Source: Blastocladiella emersonii ATCC 22665
Taxonomy: Eukaryota > Blastocladiomycota > Blastocladiomycetes > Blastocladiales > Blastocladiaceae
Length of the DNA stretch: 64,000 bases
Direction of reading: 5' to 3'
Assembly: GCA_025594325.1 (NCBI GenBank)
Contig: JANHCV010000007.1
Coordinates: forward strand, 1,302,001-1,366,000
Below the pieces are notes generated by a model. It saw only the letters and a program-made list of their open reading frames with translations, made no database searches and was not told the origin of the DNA. The position numbers were made by a program, and so were the translations under genes. Of this stretch, positions 1 through 11,800 are shown piece after piece (positions within the stretch are counted from its first letter, which is position 1; the number at the start of each line of letters is the position of its first letter).

Positions 1-1314
1 GCGTCGTCGTCGTCCACCCGCGCCACCAACGGCACCGGCGACAGCGACCTCAGCGACCTCGACTCGCCGCACGAGGAGGACAAGAAGCGCCCGCGCGCCC
101 GTGCCCCGGCCAAGCGCGCCAAGGCGGCGACGGCGGCCTCGCCGAAGAAGACCAAGAAGGCGGCTGCGCCCAAGAAGGCCCGCGCGCTCCCCGAGAAGCC
201 CGTCGCGCCGGCTTCCACGACCACGCGGTCCGGTCGCCGCACCAACAACAGCCTCGCGTCGACTTCCGCACCCGCTACCTCGGCGACCGCCGCCGCCGAC
301 CACGACTCGTCCGCCGCACCGGCTGCGTCGTCCTCGTCGGCGCCCGTGCCCAGCAAGCGGTCGTCGTCGTCGGTGCAGTACGGCGACTCGGATTCGGACA
401 TTGACTACGACCTGGACGCGTGCAAGGCGTGCATGAAGCCGGCCAAGGCGGCGCTGCGGCAGCTGCGGTCGACGCCCGAGATCAAGGAGACGGCCGAGAA
501 GGTGGCGGTGACGACGAGCTGCCTGCACACGATCGGCGCGCTCGTGATGCGGCAACCCGAGGCGCTGCACACGGACCTGTGGAAGTACGTGGCCGAGTGG
601 TTCCCGAACCGGCCGCGCTGGCGCACCGTCCGCGACCTCTACACCAAGCTCGCCCAGAGCTCGTCCTCGTCCAGCAGCACGCCCGCGCGGCCCGCGTCGC
701 CCCACCCGGGCCCGCCGCCGCCGCTGCCGCCAGCAGGCGACGACGCGGAGCGGCCCAAGTCGGGGCTCTCGGCGTCAGTCACCGCGGCGGATGCCGGCGC
801 GGCGTCAACGACGACGCTCGGCCGCCAGCACTTCTCGTCGCGCAACGGGTCCGCGGCGCAGTCGCCCAACGCGTCGGCGTCCTCGATCGACCGCGGCTCG
901 GGTTCGGCGCAGCAGCAGCAGCACTACCGCGACCGGGATCGCGACCGCGACGGGCGCAGCGACCGTGACCGCGACCGCCACGGGTCCGGGTACGGCGGCA
1001 GCAGCAGCTCGCGCGACTACCACCGGTCCGACCGCTCCGACCGGTACGACCGCGACCGCGACTACCACCGTGACCGCGACTACCCGTCGTCGCGCGACCG
1101 GGACCGTGATCGCGACCACTACCGCGGGCGCAACAGCGGCGGCGGCGGTGACCGGGACCGCGACCGAGAACGCGACCGCGACCGTGACCGCGACTACCAC
1201 CACCGTGATCGCCACCGTGAACGCGAGCGCGAGCGGGACCGCGACCGGTACCCGGCGTCCCGCGGAAGCAACGGCGGCGGCGGGAGCAGCAGCGACGCGG
1301 CGCGGAGGCGCTGA
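1..1314 (+). CDS. CHD1: C-terminal part of a CHD1-type chromatin-remodelling helicase (5' end outside window)
   Basis: Frame 1 is open from the first base to the TGA at 1312-1314, so only the last 437 residues are seen. They begin with a Lys/Ala/Pro-rich basic linker. Around residues 135-220 lies a helical segment resembling the CHD1 C-terminal domain (DUF4208/CHCT): CKxxM(K)PxKxALxQL, then a hydrophobic helix, then LWKYVAEWF and LYTKL. A roughly 140-residue tail of RD, RE and YHRDRD repeats follows; animal CHD1 also ends in His/Arg/Asp-rich tails. CHD1 slides nucleosomes in the nucleus during transcription elongation. The chromodomains, ATPase and DNA-binding domain would lie upstream of the window. 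The family call rests on this one domain, so another protein with the same C-terminal module is possible. Confidence 0.72.
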   Translation, partial: ASSSSTRATNGTGDSDLSDLDSPHEEDKKRPRARAPAKRAKAATAASPKKTKKAAAPKKARALPEKPVAPASTTTRSGRRTNNSLASTSAPATSATAAADHDSSAAPAASSSSAPVPSKRSSSSVQYGDSDSDIDYDLDACKACMKPAKAALRQLRSTPEIKETAEKVAVTTSCLHTIGALVMRQPEALHTDLWKYVAEWFPNRPRWRTVRDLYTKLAQSSSSSSSTPARPASPHPGPPPPLPPAGDDAERPKSGLSASVTAADAGAASTTTLGRQHFSSRNGSAAQSPNASASSIDRGSGSAQQQQHYRDRDRDRDGRSDRDRDRHGSGYGGSSSSRDYHRSDRSDRYDRDRDYHRDRDYPSSRDRDRDRDHYRGRNSGGGGDRDRDRERDRDRDRDYHHRDRHRERERERDRDRYPASRGSNGGGGSSSDAARRR

Positions 1315-1440
1315 GAGCACGCCGAGGAGGAGGTGCTGAGACGTGTTCCTTATATATTGATAAAACGCATACGAATGCATTTTGAGCCGTTTTTGCCTTT
1401 GAAACTTTTGCGCGTCAGACACACGTGAGGATGGTCAGGG

Positions 1441-1446
1441 ACGCGT
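1441..1446. promoter_or_regulatory. ACGCGT (MCB-like) word upstream of the coiled-coil gene
   Basis: ACGCGT lies 53-58 bp before the ATG at 1499, inside the 184-bp gap between the CHD1-like stop and the coiled-coil gene. The same hexamer, often as GAGACGCGT or ACGCGTTGCG, recurs in other intergenic regions of the window. In yeasts ACGCGT is the MBF site of G1/S promoters; that role here is inference. Confidence 0.35.
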
Positions 1447-1498
1447 TGCGCCACATCTCGCGCGGGGCGTCGAGTGCTCGGCCCCCCAACGGCGCACC

Positions 1499-3791
1499 AT
1501 GTTAGCCACCTCGCCAACTCTTACGAAAGCAGATGCATTGCCTCGCTGCACGGCGCCGCGACCGCCGTCCAGTGCGGCGAGCAGCGTGAGCTCGCCCGCG
1601 CTCCGTCCGCGACGGTGGCCTGCCGCGTCCAAGCTCGACCAGTCGACGCAGATCTTTGACCTTCCCGAGCCTGCCCCGCGGCCTCCCACCGTCGATCCGC
1701 CTGCTCCTCGCACGCAGGCCAAGCTCGCTGCTGCACTCGACCAGCTGCAGTCATTGCACCAGCACGCGGCGGCGATCCGTCGCGAACTGCTTAATGCCCA
1801 CGACCTCGATGCTGGCACCGATACCTTCACCGCGTCCGCCGACACGACGACGACCTACACGTCGTCCGCAACTACCGCGACGACACTCCCGCCGCCCGTC
1901 GCGCTGTCGGCCGCGCTGCAGGCGCAGCTGCTCAACGAGAACGCGGAGCTCCGCGCTCGCGTTCGCGCGCTCGAGGCCGTGTTCGGGACCAACGTCAGCG
2001 ATATGTCACGGAGCCCTGCTGTCGTCCGAGCGGCCCATGCGTTTGCGCAGGAGACGGCGCGGGCGGTCGAGGGCGCCGGCGCGGACCAGCCGTGGGACAC
2101 GGCCGAGTTGCGGCACGCGCGACATGAGCTTGCTTGCATGCCTGCCCCGCCATCCATCGGCGCGGTTCAGGCGGCGCACCAGTCGCTCGTCTCCGCGCTC
2201 GTCCGTGCCGTGACCGCTTCCGACGAGGCTGTGTGCGGCGAACGCGATCGTGTCGCGGCACTCGAAGCACAGCTCGCCGAATCGCAGTCGCGTGCCGCCG
2301 AGCTCAAACAGCGTCTCACGCGGGCCCGTTCGCGCACCGCGCGGCTCGTCCAGCTGCTCCGCGACCGCGACGCCGCGTACCAGCGCGTGCACCAGGAGTC
2401 GTCGGATTCGGCGCGCGCCCTTGACGCTGTCCGCGCCGAGCTGCGCAGCGCGCTCGGGGGGCGCGACGCTGCGGCCCAGAAGTACCAGCGGCTCGAGTCT
2501 GGGCTCCGCGTCGCGCTGTCGTGGGTCGCGCAGCACCTCGCCGCGATCCGCGACGGAACCGTCGAGTTTACCGCCACCGCGCGGCTCGCTGCCTGGCCGC
2601 GCGACGTCGTGGAAAGTGTGCAGGACGTCGTTGACGCTGTGTGCGCGCTACCTCGCGCAGTCGCGCAAACGGAGCAATCCTCGACTGCGGACGAGCATGA
2701 CGCCAAGTTTGCGGCGGCGGCTGCGACTGCTGCGAACGTCATCGCCGAGCTCGAGCGCCGGGTCATGGAGGCGCATTCAGACGCGTCGAGGCTGGGCCAG
2801 GAGTCGGGCGAGCTGCGCGCCCGACTCGCCGACGTCGAAAAGGAGCGGGTCGCGGCCGAGAAGCGCTGGTCCGTCCGCGAGCACAAGTTGCTCAGCCAGA
2901 TCGAGGCACTCGGAGCGGAAGTGGCTCGCGCCGACCACGCGGCTGCTGCGCGCATCACGCAGGCGCGGCGAGAGTACTCGAGTTTGGTGCGTAGATCGCC
3001 GCAAACGTGTCGGCCAAGACTGAATATCGTTTTTCCCGCCGTGTAGCGGGATCTGTACTCGCGAGCCAAGGAGGATCTCGAGCGCGAGCGCAAGGTCCTC
3101 GCCGAGTCGGCCGAGACGATCCGCAACCTCAAGCACCGCAACACGATCCTCGTCAAGAAGTGCGCGGCCAAGGACGTGCGCATGACCTCGCTCGAGCTCG
3201 TGGCCGCCGCCATCAACGACGACTGCAAGGGCGAGTCGGACGAGACCGCGCGCAAGGCCACTGACCTCGCCCGCGATCACGGCCGCCGCGGCAACCAGAT
3301 CCGGTCCCTGCAGGCCACGGTCGCTGATCTACGCGCTGCACTCGCCCACGCCGAGGCCATGATCAAGGCCGAGTCGGAGCGTGTCCAGCGCGCGGAGCGA
3401 CGCGTCGGCGAGCGCGAGGCGCGGATCCGGTCGCACGAGGCCCTGCTCAGATGGCTCGTCGCGCAGCTGACCGAGGCGCACGATGCCGCGGGCCAAGATG
3501 CGCCCGTCGCCGAGATACCGTCGGTCTCGGCCGCCGAGGAGCGCATCGCGCAGCAGTTCCTGGGACTCGGTGTCGCGGATCTTTACGCGCTCTCGACACG
3601 GCCACGACGCGAGCCACGGAGTGACTCCGCTGCTGTTCAAGCGCGCTTGGACATCATGTACGTCGTTCACCTTCACCACGGCCATGATCCCCACTGACGC
3701 GTTTCTGCGACGTAGTCTCGATCCCCGCGCACCGCCAGGGAAGCTGGTGGCCTCGCTCAAGGAGCTGTTTTCCCAGCTGCTCTCCGAATAG
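1499..3791 (+). CDS. Large coiled-coil protein of unknown function
   Basis: Three exons join cleanly: 1499-2986, 3047-3657 and 3716-3791, giving 724 residues. The two introns are 60 nt (GTGCGT...GTGTAG) and 58 nt (GTACGT...CGTAG). The first ~130 residues are Pro/Ser/Thr-rich. Most of the rest is Glu/Arg/Ala/Leu heptad sequence, for example ALEAQLAESQSRAAELKQRL and VADLRAALAHAEAMIKAESE, with a break near residues 330-380. The C-terminus is PGKLVASLKELFSQLLSE. No enzymatic motif, membrane segment or signal peptide is visible. Such proteins are typical of centrosome, basal body, kinetochore or vesicle-tether scaffolds, but nothing here decides between them. The ATG at 1499 is chosen because the frame is open from there and an ACGCGT word lies just upstream. 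Confidence 0.8.
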
Positions 3792-3974
3792 ACTCATGCA
3801 TGCTTCGACGCGTGTCCTTCCAAAGGTCCCTGTTCAGGCTCTCGGGCAACGGGGGACTGCCTGGGGGACTGCGGCCAGGGGCTCGGCTCGCCGTGAGAGA
3901 GGGCTTCTCCTCAGCAACGACCGCCAAGCGCGCTCGCTCTCACATCTGTACTGAAGCAAGTCGATGCAACAACC

Positions 3975-4502
3975 ATGGACACCAAGATTGATGTGAATGC
4001 AACTCTCGAGGCCAAGGACCAGAAGCCGTTCCAGCCCAGCACCCTGCGCGAGCAGCAGAACGCTCGCCGCCGCATCGCCGCGACCGTGCTCTTCGTTGTC
4101 GACTGCCTCTGGGCGGTCGCCTTGCCGTCGCTTGCCCGCGCGTCGTTTGGCATATGGTGGACCGAGCCCGTCGCGTCTCCGCTGCCAGCGCCGTACGACG
4201 TGATGGTGTTCGAGCTCTCGGTCATCGTCCCGTTCGTCACGGCTCTGTTGATTACGATCATCTTCGCGACGTCGTATGCGCTCGTCAAGCTCATGGACAT
4301 CTACCCTTCCCACGTCATTCTCCCCGTGCTGTGCGTGATTAACATTGCGCCCACGTTCGGCCTGTTTTCGCTCGGTCTCTACGCCTTTGTGTGCTTTTGC
4401 TACGGGTACACGCTGCGTGGGTCGATCCGGACCCTCAAGGAGCACATGGAAAAGGTCGAGAGGGACGAGGAGGAAGACGCGTTCGAGGAGACGCGCGATT
4501 GA
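3975..4502 (+). CDS. Small three-pass membrane protein, unknown family
   Basis: A single-exon frame of 175 residues starts at ATG 3975 and stops at 4500-4502. The N-terminus is hydrophilic (MDTKIDVNATLEAKDQKPF). Three hydrophobic segments follow at about residues 37-57, 78-102 and 111-138. The tail is strongly acidic (EHMEKVERDEEEDAFEETRD). No Cys pairs, catalytic motifs or ER-retention signal are recognisable. The charge distribution suggests a cytosolic C-terminus. I do not recognise the family, and the coding call rests on an open frame with coherent hydrophobic segments. Confidence 0.65.
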   Translation: MDTKIDVNATLEAKDQKPFQPSTLREQQNARRRIAATVLFVVDCLWAVALPSLARASFGIWWTEPVASPLPAPYDVMVFELSVIVPFVTALLITIIFATSYALVKLMDIYPSHVILPVLCVINIAPTFGLFSLGLYAFVCFCYGYTLRGSIRTLKEHMEKVERDEEEDAFEETRD

Positions 4503-6641
4503 TCGATGTGTGACCTGATTGATTGAATATATCTTGGCGCTAGCAGTCTTTGTTTCCACCAGTCTGCGCACTAGTCCTGGATGTCAACCATGATACGAAC
4601 CTGCCCGTCGAGAGCGATTGTGATCGAAATTCTCCCTGTGAACTTGCGGAATCGTTAGAACGCCGCGATCGAGCTGGCCCTTTGCTGCATCAGCACCTTT
4701 GCACTGATAACGCTCGCTCGCTCGTTCATCTGCTAATAATCTATGCCCATCGCGTCGTCAGACTCAAGGCCACGCGCCGAGGTTCGAGCTCTTGGTGATC
4801 GTTGAGCTTCCACTTTTCCTGATCGCAACCGTTGTCGCCACACGAGAGGCCCTGGGCAAGTTCGCTGCTGTTCGCGTCTCGACATCACTCGCGTGAACTC
4901 TCACTGCGGGTTCGACGCGTTCGTCTTCGTCGGGCTGGGGTTCCTGTTGCACAAGACGATCAAACCACTCCAAGAGCAAATGAACAGAGCGAAGTCGGAG
5001 TGCATGCATGCTCGCCATCATTTCACATGACGCCGAACCCGTGAAATAAAGAGAAATACCCTCCAAGATGGATTGCAAACGCCAGACCGCGAGACATACC
5101 AACTTCACCGCCATAACTTCGAGGTCGCTGACGAACTGATCTGACGCGTTGTTCATGCGTCACATGACCATGGCCTCGAAGGCATTTTGCTTCGCTCGCG
5201 TCAGCTGGCCTGAATTTGCTCCCACAAAACGTACACCATGAAGCAACGACTAGCTGCAATGCCCTCAATTGCTGAACATGAACCGCCAGCCACACATGCC
5301 GCAGACTGCAGCTTCACCTCGACGTGGCCGCCCACCCGCTGCACCATCGTGACCCGCGACCGTACCGATGCCGATCAGCAGAACGAGGAGCATCCCAACG
5401 GCAGGCAGCGTGTGCGGCGACCGTATTGTCCGGCGGCTGAGGCGGCATAGCCATGCGATTGCACGGCTGTGGGACCGGCGCCAGTGGAGGGCGCGCGAGG
5501 ACACGGACTCTTGAAGCGAGGACCGACCTGCATCGCTGCCTGAAGCATCCGAGCGCGTGAGAGTCCACAGGTCGAGTCCCGGAAGCGGGGCGCGACGCTC
5601 CTCGCCAGCCGGGCAGTTTGGCATCGACATGGTTAACTGAATGCATCAAGCGCCGGTGAGGCCGAGGGAGCAGATCAGGCAGCGGACGGTTGTGCTCGCG
5701 AGCAATCGGGGGCCGCCGTGAGGACAAGCATGCCAAAGCGACGCGTCGCGTCGTTCAATCGGCGGAAGACCACCTGACTGCCGCGCTTTCTGGACGGCGA
5801 AGCAAGCTCACCTCACGCTTCAGTCTTACTTGCTGCAACGGAGATAACGGTGGAATCTGACAGTGTTTCTTGAGTTGGGAACGGCAGTGATGGTCTGCTG
5901 CGACGACGCGCGGGCGTGAGCCAGGGCGTAAGCTTGAGTGTACCTTGTCCTGCCACGGATCAGCACTCGCCAATCAACCTGGACAACCATCATTCAACAG
6001 TGACCGTCCTTTGTGGTTCGTGAGGACTTGGCGCTGCGTACCCGTTGGGTGGGCAGGGCAAGAGCCTGGGCAAGAGCTGAGGTGGCGCGACGACTGCACT
6101 CGACACTGACCACGACAAACCTGTAAATCACATGGAAAGCTCATGCAACTTGCTGAAACTATGACTTTGAAGCAAAATCTACCACTGGCGTCGTTTGTCG
6201 ACCAAGGCGAGGTGGTCGATGGAGTCCGGCTCGGCCTTGCGAGCAATCGAGCCCTCATCCACCGCGTTCGACTGTGCGAGCTTCGCTGCATGGGGAACCA
6301 ATAGTTGTGCTGACAGGGGACCCCGATGCTTAGTGATGTGCCGACCACGAGGCCACTTTATTGGTTCGGTGCCTTGCGTGTTTGGCTGAACGACTCCAGC
6401 GCTTCGACACGGACGGGCCGCCCGACCACGACATGTCTGTCTACTGCATCGACACAAAGAAATCGTGCCATGTCTACTCGAGGTTCTTCATCAGCTTCCT
6501 CGTCAAAAAAGTCGTGGAACGAATCTGCTTGCCAGGATCCAAACGCCACCCCGATGCTAAGCTGATCGCAGCTCGAATCTTGATCTGGCTGAACGGTTCG
6601 GACAGGTCGGTGGCTCAAATTGCAAATTCGTTCTTGAATGA
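4503..6641. other. About 2.1 kb without a convincing gene; possible relic of a membrane protein gene
   Basis: Base composition drops here relative to the surrounding coding DNA and no frame forms a recognisable protein. On the plus strand near 4786-4890 a frame reads ELLVIVELPLFLIATVVATR, and after a frame change a second hydrophobic stretch (VFVGLGFLLHKTIKPLQEQ) lies at about 4915-4980. The two sit in different frames and no start or clean splice joins them, so this may be a decayed gene. A minus-strand frame over 4764-5156 is as likely to be its shadow. I see nothing reportable from 5700 to 6640. Confidence 0.25.
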
Positions 6642-7950
6642 ATGCTCACAACTAGATGCAGCGCCTGTAGCGACTTTCCTTTACTTCCGGCACCTCGAGC
6701 TCCGCTCCCTGATCCAGCGCCTTGCCTTGAGCCTTCGCAGCCAACTACCTCTACAGTACACGCACTACCGGCTGCTGCGGATCCGCTTGAGCTCGAGTCC
6801 CTGGATGACGGCGCTGCCGAGCGTAATGCCATGCCCGGTGCCGCATCCGAGCTTTTGGGCAACTCGGGGTTGCACGTGCAACCCGCGCAGCCGCTGATCG
6901 AGGCCGATGACGCAGCATTAGCACCGCTCGACGCGCCGATGCCATTGCCGCTTCCTTCCCCAACAACTTCACGCGTGCGCCAGTATTCGTGCTTAGAATG
7001 TGGCGCCCACTTCACGCGAGCCGACAGCATGCGACGCCACTCGCGTATCCACCGAGTGGCACTCGGGTTCCCGGCCCTTCGCGTGCTCGTACCCGGGGTG
7101 CACACGGACGTTTGCGCGCGTCGATTTACGGTTAAATCACTTCAAGTCGCATGAGCCTCAAGCTGCGGTGCCGAGCACTGCAAGGCCACTGACAACGGCA
7201 GAAGCGGAAAGTAATGGCAGCGCCGGCAGCGCACCAACGACCCCGCTTGTTGTCTCGCTGTCGATCCGACCTGCTACAGAACAGGTGACGGCGCTGGTGC
7301 CAGCGCCCTTCGCAGTAGCGGACGAAGTGGTTGATTCTGAGCCGGTCAAAAAGAAACAGAAGCACTCGCTGGACTCGCTCCGTCCCGAACTTGAGCAGGC
7401 GGCGCCTGTTTCGACCGCGCTGACGCTCGCCGCGAGCCCATTGACTCGTGGTTCGGCCTCGCCCAACGTGATTCCGCCGATCCCACCTCACGTGCGTGTC
7501 CCCACAGCACCGCTGCCCTTTGCGCACGACCGTCACCACCCCTCTTTTGCCGGATTCTCGCAGTACCCGCACTTCCTGGCCAAGGCTCGCTTTCCGCCCT
7601 TGCCACCGCAGCCAACCTCCGCCCATTACCAGCAGCTCCCGGCATCCCCGCAGCACAGGCTCGCACCACCGCGGATGCCACATTCCGCGGCGGTAGGTTA
7701 TGCGTGGTCCAACCCACTCGATTCACCACTCCTCGTGTCCGCCGGACGCCGCGAGTGCTACCTCACAAAGCCCATCGCCGCCCATCATCAATCCGAACTC
7801 TCAGTCAGCATCGATCAGCCGCTTCCCGAGCAGCCGTGGGCTCCGTCGCGCCACAGCAGCACTGGCAGCACCGGTGACGATGATTGCATCAGCGATGATG
7901 GAGCCATATCGTCGCCGCCTGTCGGACTTGTTCTCGACTCGTTCGAGTAG
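6642..7950 (+). pseudogene. C2H2 zinc-finger transcription factor gene interrupted by an apparent 1-nt frameshift
   Basis: ATG 6642 opens a Pro/Ala-rich region leading to a perfect C2H2 finger (YSCLECGAHFTRADSMRRHS...H) ending near 7050. The next finger (FACSYPGCTRTFARVDLRLN...H) lies immediately downstream but in the next frame, preceded by a normal-looking linker, HSGSRPF. The shift falls within the linker at about 7051-7062. Removing one G would read RIHRVHSGSRPFAC, and no intron of normal size fits between two adjacent fingers. The downstream frame then runs to the stop at 7948-7950 with Pro/Ser-rich sequence, a KKKQKH basic patch that could be nuclear-localising, and an acidic C-terminus. 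It is either a real frameshift lesion or a sequencing error in an intact two-finger DNA-binding protein. About 435 residues are expected if intact. Confidence 0.65.
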
Positions 7951-8290
7951 CGCGTCGCGGGCGCGACGATGATTACTGCTGCGGCTCAATGCTTGATCCA
8001 GGCGACGTAAATACATGGAATGCGTCGTTCACTGATTTCTCCCTGATCGTGCCTGCTATGGAAGCGTTGTGTGCTGCCGCCCTGGTCGTACACGACGCGC
8101 GATGCTCAGTGTGGCGCAACGCGTAACGGGCGCGCCGCGACTTGGGCTGAATGAGCCCTGCGTGCGCCAAGCACCGGCTCTGATTGCGTCAAGTCGGGGA
8201 TACCAACCGCCTTGCATTTACACTAAAATTCAGACAGAGAATTGAAACGAAATGGATTACAGCATCACGTGAAAATCACGCGGAGGGTGC

Positions 8291-8312
8291 GAGACGCGTT
8301 TCGACGCGTCTC
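8291..8312. promoter_or_regulatory. Perfect 9-bp inverted repeat GAGACGCGT / ACGCGTCTC with a TTCG spacer
   Basis: GAGACGCGT is followed by TTCG and then its exact reverse complement ACGCGTCTC. Each arm contains the ACGCGT hexamer seen elsewhere. It lies in the gap 7951-8839, about 530 bp before the TmcB-like start. It could be a double site for a dimeric factor, or a hairpin if transcribed. I see no gene in the rest of 7951-8839. Confidence 0.45.
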
Positions 8313-8839
8313 CCGGCGCCGCGTCCTCGCTTCCCACGCGCACAGGCCCTAGCATGGTGCACCGAGCGCCGCGCGCGCGGCATCGGGCTGGCAGGGCGTC
8401 CACAAGGCGCAGTTTGGATTGTCTCCCGGCATCGTTTTGGTGGCCGAGAACAACCGCGGAGAGAGACGGCCGTCTCAATGTGCGCGTGTTTCGGGGCCAC
8501 GCACGTGCTCCTCTCAACGTTCTCGCTGAAGATTCGGGACCGCAATGGCCGCGGAGATGGAAATGTCGCCCACCGCAAGGATATCAGCTCCTATGCAGGC
8601 AGAAAGTGCTCGTGCCGGCACGCCGAGGTTGTTTCGGCAAGTCTCGCAGCCCGCCCCTCGCGCGCGCCGCCTTCAGTTGTGGCGGGTCGGACGCACCGAC
8701 CCGATTCAAATTGCCCTCCCCTTACCGCCCTTCATCCTCCCCCGCGACGTAGCACCCTGCGCAGCACCAACTGCCTCCACTGGATCGACTCAAACCACGG
8801 CGACTCCGTTGCGGACCGCGCCACTCCGACGCACCGACC

Positions 8840-11800
8840 ATGACCGAGCACAGCAGGGGAGCCGACTCGCCCGCGTTCGGCGGCGGACCCGGCCTTCCCG
8901 CTGACGGCGGCGGCCACAAGTCGGTCTCGGGCGGCAAGCGCGCCGGCCTCAAGGATGTGATGCGCCCCAACGCCGTCGAGCAGGCCATGTTCTCGGTCGC
9001 CTACATCACGACGCGCGACAACGAGCTCCCGCCGCTCGCCTCATGGTGTCTGACGGTACGATACGCGCGACGGTGGATCCACGCGTGCCGCCCGATCCGC
9101 TCACGCTCGCACCTTGTGTAGATTGTCGAGGACATCCAGTGGCTGGCGTTTTCGTGGCGCTTTATCTCCGACATGCCATGGATCCTCACGGCCATCGTCG
9201 AGCCGACACGCTTCCTGACGACGTACTCGAGCTTCGTCGTCGCGAACTCCATCGGTACGCGTTCCTCCCACCTAGCTTCGAAAACTCGAGACTGATTGAC
9301 ACCTCGCTCGACCGCGTAGGCATCGCGCTGGTCTTCACCGTGGTGGTCCTCATCGCGGCCGTCCTGATCGCCACGCACCGCGAGGCCAAGGTTCCAATTC
9401 CGGCCCTGCGCGTCCTACGCGTGCTAGGTACCCTGCTCATGACGGCGCTCAGCATCCCGATCGCCTCGCTGTTCGTCGGCGGGGTTCACTGCATCGGCGG
9501 CGTGATCCCCGAGTACGGCGTCGCGTGTGCCTCGTCGCAGCATCTCCCGCTCCTCATCTTTGACGCCATCGGCCTTCTCGTGTTCACCCCGCTCATCGTC
9601 GTCGGGTCCCTCGTGGTACGGCTTCGTCGCTATACTGCTGGGCGATTGAAAACTCACTGTCCCACCTGTAGTTCATCGAGACTTCTCCGACAAGCGATAG
9701 CCCGCTGGCCCGGCCGCACGGCCGCATCGACTGCCTCGCTGTGACGATGCGCATCGCGTTCGTGTTCTCCGACTACTTCACGCGCGACCTCGACACCGCG
9801 GGCAAGTGGATCCACCTCGTGCTGGTCGCGGGCGGGCTCGCGTTCCTGGTCGTCAAGATGGCGCGCACGCAGCCCTACTACAACTCGGCCATGACGCACG
9901 CTCGCATCGGTCTCGCCGCGGCCGCTCTCGCCTCGTCGGTTGCGGCCATGGTCATTGTGGGCGCCGGTGAGCCAGCGAGCTGGTGGATTGCGCTGCCCGT
10001 CGCGTCGCTCGTGGGCCTGGTCGTCGGCGTGGCCGGTTCCAAGTGGTACTCGCGCCGGTACCTCGCCGAGACGATCCGGTGCTGGCACCGCGTGGTCCGG
10101 GCCGAGGTCGGCGAGAACGAGGGCTCGCGGCTCGTCGACGGTATGCGGTCGCCGGTGCGGTCGTCCGACCCGTCGGTCGCCAACACGGCCGCGCGCGCGT
10201 CGACCGGTCTCGCCGTCGCGGTGGAAGCGACATGGGATGCTTCGACGTCGACGGGGATCGGGCCGGGCAGCAACATGGGCATCGACGGCGTCAACCATGC
10301 GACGACGAAGGGTAACCAGAACCTCACGCTACACGTCGGCGGTGCCGGCGCGCCGGTACAGCGTCGGCTCAGCGTCGACCGCGGCTCGGTCCACACGGGC
10401 ATGCCGCCGCGGGCCCGTCGGCCAAGCGTGGCGCCGTCCATCATCGAGTCGCTCGCCGCGGCCCAGGACAATGCCGAGTTTACCCTCAACGGTCTGCTCA
10501 AGGGCTCGTCCATGGACGCGCTCAACGTTCTCCGCGAGCGCCAGCCCAAGCGTCGGATCCGCGTGTTTGAGTCCCCGCTGCAGGTCGAAGTCTGTGCGTA
10601 TCGCTCATCACTCCGCCACTTCTAGCGCGAGCACTGACACTCTCTGCATACATTGATAGGCATTCGGTTTATTCGGTCGAACCCGACGGCCAAGCAGATC
10701 TCGCTTGGTCTCCAGCTGCTCGAACGCGGGCTCGTCGAGTTCCCCAACGATCCGCTCCTCCTGCTCCTCTCCGCAACGTACCTCTCGGCCTACTACAAGG
10801 AAGACGGCGCACGTGCCGCCGACGAGCTGATGCGCGAGCTCAACACGTCGCGGCGCAAGATCCCGATGACCGTCGCGTTCCTCGTCTACGTCCGCGAGCG
10901 GTCGGCGCGCGACCAGGGCGAGCACCTCCTCGACCGCGTGTCCATGGCCGCGCTGGCGAAAGAAGTCCGAGGGCATCACCTCGCGGCCCTCTACGGCATT
11001 CGCGACCTGTGGGAGAGCGTCCGCACGTCGGCGCCCGCGCACCAGATCACGGATATCGTCGGCCGCCTCGCCGTGTACCAGGCCGGCGCTGCGAGCTGTT
11101 ACACGCGTCTCCTTGTGATCAACCCGCGCGACAAGAACACGCTGCGCAGCTATGCCCAGTTCCTCCACTGCGTCGAGGCGGACGCGGCTAAGGCGACGCA
11201 GGTCCTCGAGCTCGCCGAAGAGGGTACGCCTTTGCGATGGTCGCATTCGATAGCCACCGAAACTAACCTTACCCTTTTATGTAGTCGAGACGCAGGAATC
11301 GCGCGCTATGACGCAGGAGCACCACCAGAGTCGCGTTGCCACCTCTTCGAGACCGATCAAGGCGACGGCCGCGCTCGAGCCGGCCATGGAGACAACGACG
11401 GTCGCGACCCCGTCGGCCGACAAGCTCGCGACCGTGTCCTCGGTCGAGCTCGACGAGAGCCTGACGCACAGCAACCAGATCATCCTCGACGATCACGTCC
11501 ACGGCGCCGTCGCGCAGTTCAAGAACATGGACCGAGTCAACAACAGCTTCGGCGGCGACGGCAAGTTTGACCTCGTCGCTGACAACACGCGCATGAACGC
11601 CGGCCGCGCCGGGTCGCACACGTCGGGTACCTCGGCCAGTCGGACCCAGCGGCAGGCCCTGCAGATGCGCCGCAGCCTCCTCGAGCGCGTGTCGCGGCCG
11701 CTGAACAGCAACAAGCTCATGGTCATCTCGTGCCTCCTGTTCCTCGGCTCCATCATCATTGGGTTCTACGCGTGCCTGCTCTTCTTCAGCGGCACCTCGA

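Noticed and set aside
4764-5156. Minus-strand 130-codon frame as a gene
   Set aside because: No family, no clean start, no splice partner, and the opposite strand shows equally plausible hydrophobic segments. The region looks like decayed or non-coding DNA.
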